Program-made: the position numbers and the translations under genes
Part shown: positions 21,200 to 31,552 of the stretch, piece by piece
Layout: each line of letters begins with the position of its first letter
Position numbering within the stretch: the stretch's first letter is position 1
Notes under the pieces: model-generated
The model's database searches: none
Seen by the model: the letters and a program-made list of their open reading frames with translations, nothing else
Told to the model about the DNA's origin: nothing
Assembly: GCA_043228905.1 (NCBI GenBank)
Contig: JBHGNT010000020.1
Span: 4,092,001 to 4,156,000 of the forward strand
From: Azolla caroliniana
Lineage: Eukaryota; Polypodiophyta
Length of the DNA: 64,000 bases
Direction: 5' to 3'

Positions 21200-24100
21200 A
21201 TGGGATATCTGGTCATCCCGATTCGCTTTTGGCACACGTCCAGCTTGTCGGTTGTCAGGACCTTGGTCAGCATATCCGACCCATTCTCCTCCGTGTGGAT
21301 CTTCGTCAACATGAACTCTTGATCTTCTACTCTCTTTCGGATCCAGTGGTACCTGTGCTAGATATGTTTCGTCCGAGAATGCTAGGCCACTTTCTTTGCA
21401 AGGTGGATGGCGCTTTGACTATCGCAGTAGAGCCGGTATTCCTCTTGTTGGATCCCTAGCTCTCTGATGAAGTTCTTCATCAATATTATCTCCTTACCGG
21501 CTTCTACAATTGCCATGTACTCCGCCTCCGTGGTTGACAACACAACCGTCTTCTGTAGCCTCGACTGCCCTAATACAGCTCCCCCTGCATAAGTCATGAC
21601 ATATCCGGATGTAGACTGGCTGGTATCCGCATCGGCCGACATATCCGAATCCGTGAATCCGTCAAGTTGGGGATTACTGGAGCCAAACCAGAGGCACATA
21701 CTCGAAGTGCCTTTCAGATACCAGAGTATCCACTTGACCGCGTTCCAATGCTCTTTGCCAAGATTGCTCATGAACCGGCTCACCACTCCAACTGCATATC
21801 CGATATCCGACCGGGTACATACCATTGTGTACATCAAACTCCGGACGGCAGAAGCATATGGTATCTTCATCATATCCATCTTCTTCGCCTTTGTCCTTGG
21901 GCTTTGTTTCCCGGATAGCTTGCAGTTTGCCGGAAGCGTCGATCCGACCGGTTTCGCCTACGACATGTTGAACCTTTGAAGCACCTTTGTCACATACTTC
22001 TCCTGTGACCACCACAATAGCTTCTTCGACCGGTCCCGGATGATGTGCATTCCCAATATCTGTCTTGCCGGACCCAAGTCTTTCATTGAGAAGGTTCGGT
22101 TTAGAGCCTTCTTCAGCATCCGAAACTTGCCTTGGTCTCGTCCGATGATCAGCATATCATCCACATATAGGAGGAGTATCAGGAAGTCTCCTCTATCAAA
22201 TTTCTTCACAAACACACGGTGATCGGCTTGTGTCTTGTGGTACCCATGGTTGATCATCAAGAAGTCGAACTTCCGATACCATTGCCGGGGAGCTTGCTTC
22301 AGTCCGTATAGGCTCTTCTTTAGCCCGCACACCAGGTGCTCCTTCCCTTTCTTTTCAAACCCTTCCGATTGATGCATGTAGATATCCTCTTCGAGGTCAC
22401 CATGGAGGAACGTCGTCTTCACGTCCAGTTGCTCTACCTCGAGGTCCATGCTTGCCGCTATGCCCAATACCATCCGGATGGATGTCATCTTTACTACCGG
22501 GGCAAAGATCTCATCGAAGTCCAGTCCTTTCTTCTACTGGAATCCCTTCACCATGATTCGGGCCTTATACCTTGGTGGATTCTCGGCGTCTCCCGGTTTC
22601 AGCTTGTACACCCACTTGTTCCGGAGTGCTCTCTTCCCTTTCGGCAACTCCGTCAGTTCATATGTGTGGTTCTCATGCAGGGAATCCATCTCAACCTGCA
22701 TGGCACTCAACCACTTGCGGCTATGGGTGTCTCTCTTTGCTTCTTCGAAGCTTTCCGGCTCCCCCTCATCGGTTAGCAACACATGCTCTGCATCCGGAAA
22801 TCTCCGGGGGGCTCTTCTCTCTCGGAGAGGATATCTCCGTCCTTGGCTTTTGACTATCGGTTCCTCCGTTTGTTCCGAATCCGAATCCGATTCGGGATCT
22901 TGTTCGGTTCCGGTGTCTTCTTCTTCTTCCTCGGTCGGTTCGGTTTCCTGTCCGTATCCGCCTGGCTCGTTGGGTGTCATCCAGTTTCCAACTGGGTAGG
23001 TCCTTGTGTCCTCAGGCGGGTTTTCATTGGATGATCTTCTTCTCCGACTCCTAGTCAGCAATGGTGTTGTCTTCCATGAAGACTATGTCCCGACTCCGGA
23101 ACACCTTCTTGTCGACTAGATCCCACACCCAATAACCGAAGTCGTCATCGCCGTATCCAAGGAATATGCATGGCCTAGACTTCGGATCCAGCTTTGCTCT
23201 CTTGTCCTTCGCGGCATGTACGTATGCGAGACACCCGAACACCTTCAGATGCCGGTAAGAGACATCTTTACCGGTCCATACTTTCTAAGGTGAGTCTCCT
23301 CCCAAGGGTACTAAGGGTGATCTGTTTATCACATAGGTCGCCGTCGTCAACACCTCAGCCCAAAACATCTTGGTTAACTTGGCATGTGTGAGCATGCTCC
23401 GGACTCTCTCCATTATGGTATGGTTCATCCTTTCAGCCAACCCATTCAATTCTGGCGTCTTCAGCACGGTGAATTAGAGTCGGATTCCCTTCGACCGACA
23501 GTACTCCTCGAACTACCCCCGGTATTCTCCTTCGTTATCTGCTTGAACCGCCTTCAGCTTCCAGCTGGATTCTCTTTCCACTCTCGCGTGGCCATCCTTG
23601 AAAGCGGATAACACCTGATCCTTCGTCTTCAATGGCGAGACCCACATCTTCTGATTGTGGTCATCTATGAACGTCACGAAGTACTGCGATCCGGCATGTG
23701 ACGTCGTGTCCACTTGACACATATTGGTATGCACCAACTCCAGTGGTGCATTCTGTCTCATCGATGGTCTTGACCAAAAGGAGGTTCGGTTTTGCTTGCC
23801 AGCCAAGCAATCGGTGCACTTCTCAAGTTGCATGTCCTTCACCGGAATGAGGTTGTCTTCGGCAAGCCTCTTCATCCCCTTCTCACTCATGTGACACAGT
23901 CTTTTGTGCCACAGCTCACCGGTAGTGTCGGATGCTACGTTCACTTCTTCCCGGCATATCCGGGCATGCATCAAGTACAGTGTGTTGACCTTCTGGGCTC
24001 GAGCCACTATTAGACTCCCTTTGCTGAACTTCATGACTCCGTTCTGGATGCTACCCGTGTAGCCTTCATCATCCAGCCGGCCCACTGATATCAGGTTCAG

Positions 24101-25116
24101 TCAAACCTCCGGAACGTGTCAGACATCCTTTAGCAGTAGCTTGCATCCGGTTGATGTCGTCAACAACACATCTCCTATGCCAATAATTTGGCATGTCCCT
24201 TCATTCCCCATCTGGACACAACCATGATCATCGGCTATGTAGGATGAGAAGCATCTCCGGTCCGGTGTCAAGTGGAATGACGTTCCGGAATCGACAACCC
24301 ACATTGTCTCGTCGCCAACAAGGTTTAGCTCATTCTCTTCGGTAATGAGCATTAGTTCCTCTTCACTTGTCACGATCTCCGACGTTCCTTTCCGATCCGG
24401 GCCTCTCTGGTCCGAACAGTTTCGGTCCGAACTCTTCTTCGAATCGGTTGTGCCAGTTTCCTTCTCTTTCCGGAAATGCCGGCAGTTATTCTGGAAGTGT
24501 CTTGGCTTCCTGCAATAAAAGCACGTGAGCCTCCCCCTTGACTTCGACCTCGTCCCCAATTTGTCCCGGTTTTGGGGACTCTGATACCGGCCTCTCCCCC
24601 GGTTGTGGTCATCTTCCGTGACCAAGGCCTTTGGATTGGTTCTAGAATCCCGGTCCTTCCGGCGAGCTTCTTCATCTAGCAAGCTTGATTTTACCCTTGC
24701 TAGGGACAACTGTTTTCCTTTCGGCCCAACATTGCCCAACATGACAACTAACGTCTCCCAGCTATCTAGGAGGGAACCGAGCAGGAGTAATGCAAGTACC
24801 TTATCGGTGAGAGGTACTTCCAATGAGGTTGCTTGGTGTATCAGCCCCTCAAAGGCATTCATGTGCTCCACCATACTGGAGCCGTCTTGGTACTGGAGCC
24901 TCACTAGCTTCCGAAATACCGAAACCCGATTAACGGCATTCTTGTTCTGGAACATGATGTCGATCTTCTCCCAGAGTTCATGAGCCTTGCTCTCTTCATT
25001 GAAGTTATTGTACAGGCTCATGTCGATGAAACACCGAATGTATGATGTTGTCTTCATGTGCATCACCTCCCACACTATGGCATCGATCTTATCTGGTCTT
25101 TTGTCCCCGAACTGAA
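21200..25116 (-). pseudogene. Copia-6 gag-pol remnant, main part
   Basis: Gag (24119..25116) has VWEVMHMKTTSYIR and a CCHC knuckle with spacing CX2CX4HX4C (CFYCRKPRHFQNNC). The protease reads WVVDSGTSFHLT. Integrase (23513..24085) has WHKRLCHMSEKG and CTDCLAGKQ. Its first catalytic Asp is Asn (HTNMC), while QADNEGEY and GLAERMN are kept. RT (21958..22488) carries LDVKTTFLHGD and LLLYVDDMLIIG. RNase H (21382..21879) has FTDSDMSA and LSTTEAEYMA. Stops break the frame at several points, yet long stretches stay open, so decay is moderate. Confidence 0.9.
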
Positions 25117-25121
25117 CCGAC

Positions 25122-25561
25122 TGTCAGAACCAAGGATAAAAGGTAAAGTGATGGAAGAAGGATATTAGAGAACACGAGAAGAAAGGAACCAAATACTAAG
25201 AGAAGAATGGATGTATAAGATAGAGAAAGAAAGAGAATGGATACAAGATATGTAATGAGAGCTAAAGACTGGTGTTGATTCGAATTTATTTGAGAATACA
25301 TGTATGCGCTTATTTATAGGTTCCTATAGAATAGCTTATTTATAGGTTCCTATAGAATGTTCTAGACCTAGAATGCTCTAGGACATTCTAGAACATTCTA
25401 GAATAATCTAGAGTTTTTACAATAATCAATGTAATACAAGAAGTAGCTTTTATTGTTTCATATAACAATAAGCTATCTTAATGGTTGAGGTTTTCAAGTA
25501 TGAATTACAAGGTTCGAGGTTCAAGTCCGGGTGACGCCATAATGGTCATGTGTTCATGACA
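25122..25561 (-). repeat. Gypsy-1 3' LTR
   Basis: 440 bp, TGTCAGAACC to TTCATGACA. A purine tract (GAAGGAGGGATAG on the minus strand) follows at about 25562..25576. A tRNA-like pair of pol III boxes lies at 25474..25528. Confidence 0.92.
25474..25528 (+). promoter_or_regulatory. tRNA/SINE-like box A and box B within Gypsy-1 LTR
   Basis: TATCTTAATGG (25474..25484) fits pol III box A with one mismatch. GGTTCAAGTCC (25518..25528) is a perfect box B. They are separated by 33 bp. The same arrangement is in the other LTR near 30792..30846. The boxes point opposite to the element's own transcription. Whether they are active is unknown. Confidence 0.4.
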
Positions 25562-28500
25562 CTATCCCTCCTTCGAGAACGCCGAGTGGAAGTCGGCGTT
25601 AACATTGTTGGACCGGGCTTGTTTGGATAGAGACGATGGAAGTCGTTGACCAGAGCTTCAGCATTACAAACGTTATCGATGGGTTCCCAAGTGCGATCAC
25701 TCGGAGGATAACCAAGCCAATCAACTAGATAATAAAGCTTATTGCGCACAATCTTAGAATCGAGAATAGCAGCTACCTCGTATTCGGGGCCGTCCACAAG
25801 TTGTACAGAAGGTAGTGGTGGCACGACACGATTAGGAATTAAAGAGGTGTGGCAAGGTTCCAAAAGAGAGCCCTGAAAGACAGGGTGAAGCCGCATATGT
25901 GCAGGAAGGTTAAGACGAAATGTTGCATCATTAATCTGCGCCGTGATGACAAAAGGACCTAAGCGTTGATAGTCAAGCTTAGCACACGGTCGGGTAGTCT
26001 TGATGTGACGACGAAGCAACCATACACGGTCACCAACCTTAAACGGAGACTTAAGACGATGTCGATTGGCATTGGTCTTATGGTGTGCTTGCGCTTTCTG
26101 AAGATGTGACGATAACTCGAACTGGATTTGTTGTAGTCGGTGGAGGTGATGCGCCGCACTAGGGTTTCGTGACACCTCGGGAAGATCCAGTATACACCAT
26201 CGAGGGTGGTTGCCGGTGTAGGCAAAGAAAGGTGTAACTTTGGTAGAAGAGTGGACCATGTTGTTGTATGCAAACTCGGCAAGATGTAAAATTTTACTCC
26301 AATCATCTTGTTGATAACTAATGAAACATCAAAGATATTGCTCGAGCGTTTGATTTGTGCGCTCTGTTTGGCCGTCAGTTTGTGGATGATAAGCCGAAGA
26401 GAGTTTGCAAGATATTTTCAGGCCTGCCCATAGGTGCTTCCAAAAGTGTGAGATAAATTAAGGACCTCGATTGTTAATAATATCATTCGGGAGACCATGA
26501 TGGCGAAACACTTCACGCATAATGAGATCTGCAGTTTCTTCACTATTGATGGTCTTTACACATGGTACAAAATGTGCCATCTTGGTGAACCGATCCACTA
26601 CTGTTAAAATAGTATCAAAGCCTTTGGAAGGTGGCAGATCCGTAATGAAATCCATAGAAATAGACTGCCATGGATTGTTGGGAGGGAGTAATGGTTGTAG
26701 TAAGCCATAAGGGTGATGCCGGGGTATTTTGGCGCGACAGCAGGTGTCACAAGTGCGAACATAATCTTCGACAAATTTTTGCAAGTGAGGCCACCAAAAC
26801 GAACGTTTCACCAGCTCAATGGTCTTGGAAATACCAAAATGTCCAGCCATGGGGGCATCATGACAATGTTCCAACACTTGAAGTCGGGGTGATCCGTCGG
26901 GGACGTAAAGGAGATTCTTGTAGAAGAGTAAACCATCTCGCCACTTGAAGTCCTAATAATGTTAAGATGACCCTAGCAATGTGGAGCAAGATGGACGACT
27001 TGAACCACAGTGGGCTAAGACATCCTTAGCAAAATCATCCGAATGAAGTTGTTGCCGAATAGTGTTAAGAAGGGTACAATCAAGTGGTGTGGCATAAATT
27101 GTTGTTACCTGTAGCTTTGATGGCCCGAGGAGAGTTTGCTTTTGATTGTCAAAGGCCGGATCTCTAGGTCGAAGTGCTAGATACGAACGCCGAGACAGAG
27201 CATCTGCTTTCCCTTGTTGTTTTCCGGGGCGAAAAATGATCTTGAAATCGAAACGCGTTAGAAATTGGGCCCACCGAGCTTGTCGTCTATTTAATACTCG
27301 AGCTGTTTGAAAATATGTGAGATTTTTGTGATCACTATAAATGATAATCTGATGAGGTGATCCTTCTAGAAAATGACGCCATTGCTCGAATGAGTCGACC
27401 ACAGCTAGTAACTCCTTGTCATGCACCTCATAGTTTATCTCCGAAACAGTAAATTTTCTCGAGTGAAACGCGATTGGATGTATCTGCCCATCCTCGCCTG
27501 GTTGCGATAGGATACTCCCCAATGCAAAGTCTAATGCATCCGCCTCAATAGTAAATGGCTTTTCAGGATCAATATGTGCTAGGATGGGTGCTGATGTGAA
27601 TGCCTCTTTCAGCTGCGTAAAAGCCTTGTCCGCTTCGATACTCCAAAAAAATGCTTGATTTTTCTTGGTGAGTTGAGTAAGGGGCAACACAATGCTTGAA
27701 TAATTATGTATGAATTTGCAATAGAAGTTCGCAAATCCGAGGAAACACTGGACATCCCGAACTGAGCATGGGGGTTTCCATTCCAATATTGTTTGGACTT
27801 TTGCCGGGTCCATGAAAACACCCTCGGATGAAATAGTGTATCCCAAAAATTTGACTTGTTTGCAATCAAAACTGCATTTCTCAAGTTTGGCGTAAAGACC
27901 ATACTTCCTTAGGCGTTCAAGTACTTGCCGCACATGTATATCATGCTCCCCCTATGTTTTAGAGTAAATCAATAGATCATCTAGGTAGATGATTAGAAAA
28001 ATATCCATGAAATCCTGGAAGATGTCATTTGCCATATGTTGGAATACGGCAGGTGCATTTGTGAGCCCGAAAGGCATGACTGTATACTCGAAATGACCAT
28101 ACCGAGTACGAAATGTTGTTTTCCACTCATCTCCCGGCCGAATTCGAACAAGATTATATGCACCCCTTAGATCAATTTTGGTAAAATGCTTTGCCCCACC
28201 AATGCGTTCTAAGAGATTGGAGATTAAAGGTAAAGCATACCTATTCCTTATGGTGACTTTATTTAAGCCTCGATAGTCCACGACCAAACGAAGGGAGCCG
28301 TCCTTTTTCTTCACAAAAAAGATAGGAGCACCAGCTGGAGACTTTGAATGTCGAATAAACCCATGTGCAAGATTTTCCTCGATGTATGCTCGAAGAACCT
28401 CAAGCTTAGTGGGTGATAAATTGTAAATCGGACCCCACGGAGGCTCTTTTCTTGGTTGGAGATCAATAGGACAGTCGTACGGCCGATGCTTTGGAAGAAC

Positions 28501-29175
28501 ACTAGCTTTGACTTTGTCGAAAACATCAGCATAGTCTTGATATTTTTTGGGAATTTGGATGTTTGAATTCCCTTGAGTGACACTAGAAGGTGTCACTGAT
28601 ACTGCAAATAAGAAAAGGTCCTCCTTGCCTCCCACTTGGTGCAATTGTTGCAATGTGATGGCTGAAATTTGATGAGAAGGATATGGTGCATCAGTAGAAC
28701 TATATACTTTGGGAGGATAATCCCGAGTTCGATCCTTGACAATGATATTTTCTGCTAAAGGGCACCTAATTTCTCGCTTCCTCCAATCGATTCTAGGGTT
28801 ATGTAGCTCGAACCATGGCAAACCAAGGACAATTGGATGCTCAGGACTACAGATTATGTTAAAGGAAACTACACATCCTAAATCACCCAAGAGTATGTGT
28901 ATTGGCTCAGACTCTTCAAATATCTTCCCGGAAGCTATGGGGCGTCCATCAATCACTACTACGGAAACTGGACAAGGAAGTGTATGCAAGGATATTTGGT
29001 GTCTTTGGGCAAAATCTCTATCCATGAAACAAGAATTGGCGCCAGTATCTAAGAGGGCTTGGACTTGAAGTTGACAATTGGGTGTCCTAACTTGTACTAG
29101 GGCTGAGAAGACTCTACTAACATGCTTGGAAGAAATGGAACCCACACTAGGTTGTACATATCTAGGGTTGTCCAA
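25546..29175 (-). pseudogene. Gypsy-1 pol: protease, RT, RNase H, integrase, chromodomain
   Basis: One minus-strand frame. Protease: ALLDTGANSCFM near 29060. RT: VDYRGLNKVTIRN and IIYLDDLLIYSKT near 27970. RNase H: FTIEADALDFALGSIL and DHKNLTYF. Integrase zinc: HCHDAPMAGHFG and CDTCCRAK. Core: SISMDFITDLP, then INNRGP, where the catalytic Asp is replaced by Asn, then TDGQTERTN. The C-terminus is a chromodomain (YEVAAILDSKI, YLVDWLGYPPSDRTWEP). Stops fall after SKT (27952), near 26962, near 26460 and around 26330. The chromodomain is intact in reading, and there are no frameshifts. Confidence 0.92.
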
Positions 29176-29339
29176 CCAAATGGCTCCTATTTTGGCCGGA
29201 CTTATTCATTTGACTCCTCTTCTAATTGGCTTAGGACTTCAAATTTATTGGACAAGGGTGGATTATTCATAATATTAGATTCACTAACTACTTCTAAAAT
29301 GTTGCACTCATTTTTATTGTCATAGTGAATTTGATTTAC

Positions 29340-30365
29340 CTAACGTCTCGGCCTACGGGAGCAATGAATGGCTATATGTCCTGGACCTCCACAATATAAG
29401 CACAGATGGTTTGCTCGACGACGTTGCTTCTCTTCGTCTGACAACGGTCCTCGTCGTTGAGTCATATCGATCTCCATGGGTGTAGGACTATCCATTGGGA
29501 CTGGACTACGTGTTTGCCTTGGAGTTGGAGCAGGGCTATACATTTGCCTTGGGGATGATTGCGTCGTTACTGATGCATAAGTTGGTGTGAATCTAGATCT
29601 TGTTATTTGTTGTTGTCGCTCACATCGACGCTCAAAAAGGCGATTATCACACCGTATTGCTTGACTAATAGCTTCTGTAAGTGACCTTGGATCCTCGGGG
29701 AGGGTAAGAAGTAAGTCTTTGACATCACTACGAAGGCCTCAATGGAATTGCTCCATTAGGGCTTGTTCATCCCAAGGAATATCGCTTGTGATGAGACGGA
29801 AATTGGCAGCATATGTTGAAGCTTGTTGATCACCTTGACGAAGTGTACGAATCTTGTTGATAGCTGTTCTCGCCCCATCAGTATCTCCGAAACAAGCCTT
29901 ATATTCCTTGATAAATTCCTCGAAATTATTCAGTAGAGGAGAATTGGTCTCTAGCAATGGAGCAAACCACGACAACATTATGCAAGTCAATAAAGTGCCC
30001 ATTAGCCCGACTCGTGATGCATCTGTTGGATAGCGTGCGGGATGCATTTGAATCACTAACCGTACTTGATTCAAAAAACCTCGGAAATGCGCCCTCGACC
30101 CATCAAATTTAGTTGGGAGGCTAATTTTGGGCTCCTTGATAAGTCCCTGACCTTCAACCCTTTGTTGTTGTAACACGACGATTGTCAACTCTAACTGTTG
30201 CACTCGTCGCGTGAACTCCTCTTGTTGTTGTTGCTTCTCTATAGTAACCTTTTGTAGATACCCAAGTAGACGTTGATTCTCTACTTCAAGAGATGCAAAC
30301 TTGGATTTAAGGTTCTCCATTTTTGCAACAAGGGTGATATATTCTTCTGAGTTAATGGCAGCCAT
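29340..30365 (-). pseudogene. Gypsy-1 gag with CCHC knuckle
   Basis: The start is the ATG at 30365 (MAAINSEEY). A coiled-coil-like Gln/Glu-rich N-terminal part leads to PKISLPTKFDGSRAHFRGFLNQV, a capsid-type segment. A stop at 29739 interrupts it. The same frame continues to a Pro-rich stretch and the knuckle CLYCGGPGHIAIHC (near 29390) and ends at 29340. Upstream, between gag and the 5' LTR, is a GA tract (30393..30426). The closest relative in this window is the Gypsy-2 gag at 42462. Confidence 0.88.
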
Positions 30366-30389
30366 GGTTTCAGGATGGTTACAAAGGAG

Positions 30390-30430
<41 letters not shown>

Positions 30431-30439
30431 GACTCAAAC

Positions 30440-30879
30440 TGTCAGAACCAAGGATAAAAGATAGAGTGATGGAAGAAGGATATTAGAGAACACGAGAAGA
30501 AAGGAACCAAATACTAAGAGAAGAATGGATGTATAAGATAGAGAAAGAAAGAGAATGGATACAAGATATGTAATGAGAGCTAAAGACTGGTGTTGATTCG
30601 AATTTATTTGAGAATACATGTATGCGCTTATTTATAGGTTCCTATAGAATAACTTATTTATAGGTTCCTATAGAATGTTCTAGACCTAGAATGCTCTAGG
30701 ACATTCTAGAACATTCTAGAATAATCTAGAGTTTTTACAATAATCAATGTAATATAAGAAGTAGCTTTTATTGTTTCATATAACAATAAGCTATCTTAAT
30801 GGTTGAGGTTTTCAAGTATGAATTACAAGGTTCGAGGTTCAAGTCCGGGTGACGCCATAATGGTCATGTGTTCATGAAA
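30440..30879 (-). repeat. Gypsy-1 5' LTR
   Basis: It is nearly identical to 25122..25561. The last bases are TTCATGAAA rather than TTCATGACA, so the terminal CA has mutated. Confidence 0.9.
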
Positions 30880-30884
30880 CCGGC

Positions 30885-30964
30885 AACCAAAGATCTTTAA
30901 CCACCAGCATGTCCCTCATCTTCGACTTCTGCACTGAGTAGTTGGAGCTGGTAAGCTTGAACAT
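30885..30964 (-). pseudogene. Copia-6 gag N-terminus, separated by Gypsy-1
   Basis: An ATG at 30964 opens MFKLTSSNYSVQKSKMRD, then MLVVKDLWLP, the usual copia Gag start. It breaks off at the Gypsy-1 target site; the rest of gag resumes at 25116. Confidence 0.85.
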
Positions 30965-30999
30965 GCCGCCAAACGATTCTTCCCTTTCCTGTGTTTCTT

Positions 31000-31011
31000 G
31001 CTCTGATGCTA
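31000..31011 (-). other. Copia-6 primer-binding site (mutated)
   Basis: The minus strand reads TAGCATCAGAGC, two changes from the iMet-type TGGTATCAGAGC, close to the 5' LTR end. Confidence 0.7.
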
Positions 31012-31014
31012 GTT

Positions 31015-31552
31015 TGTTGAGAAATAGCGCGGAATATTGCTCGGCCACAACCGAGTCTTGAACAGTTCAATGAGAATGGAGAATACATAAATGGGAACTA
31101 AAGAGTGAACACAAGATGTTTACGTGGAAAACCCTAATAGGGAAAACCCACGGGAGCCCACAAACTCCGAACTATCACTATGAAGAAAAGGATTACAATC
31201 AGAGACTCGTAGGCAACGACCTCGAGCTTTGTTTCTTCGCCAGGCGGCGGTTACAATAGAGTATCGCTCTGTATCTCTCTCTCCCTCTCTATCGCTCTCT
31301 GGACAGTGGTTATACACCTACAATAATATCAACAACCTTACAAAGTGATTGCCCTAAGTCATATTTATACTTATATGAACTTAGGGCTATTTACAAATAT
31401 AGCCTCAATAGGCTTGCTCAAGACATATTTACAAATATGTCTTCTCTTCTGGTTCTCACCAGGTCTCCTCCGGTTTCCGGATCTCTTCTGGTTCTCAATG
31501 GGTCGTCTTTATTCATCACTGGATCCCATCCGGAGAGACCGATTTCCCAACA
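31015..31552 (-). repeat. Copia-6 5' LTR
   Basis: 538 bp, matching 20681..21179 apart from scattered changes and an extra 39 bp around 31461..31500. The extra segment is bounded by GGTTCTCA repeats and looks like slippage. Confidence 0.9.

Larger units (their letters stand above)
25122..30879 (-). mobile_element. Gypsy-1: young chromodomain Ty3/gypsy element nested in Copia-6 gag
   Basis: Two 440-bp LTRs (25122..25561 and 30440..30879) differ at about five positions by eye. Flanking 5-mers are ccgac (25117..25121) and ccggc (30880..30884), one mismatch. Gag and pol lie in two frames, with the order protease, RT, RNase H, integrase, chromodomain. This is the chromovirus arrangement of gypsy. 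Pol stays in one frame throughout but has several stops, and one integrase catalytic residue is lost, so the copy is inactive. Confidence 0.94.
20681..31552 (-). mobile_element. Copia-6: copia element split by Gypsy-1
   Basis: The 3' LTR is 20681..21179 and the 5' LTR is 31015..31552. Without the nested Gypsy-1 (25122..30879) the element is about 5.1 kb, normal for copia. Flanking 5-mers are ttgtg (20676..20680) and ctgtg (31553..31557), one mismatch. The gag frame begins at 30964, is broken at 30885 and resumes at 25116. Confidence 0.92.
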
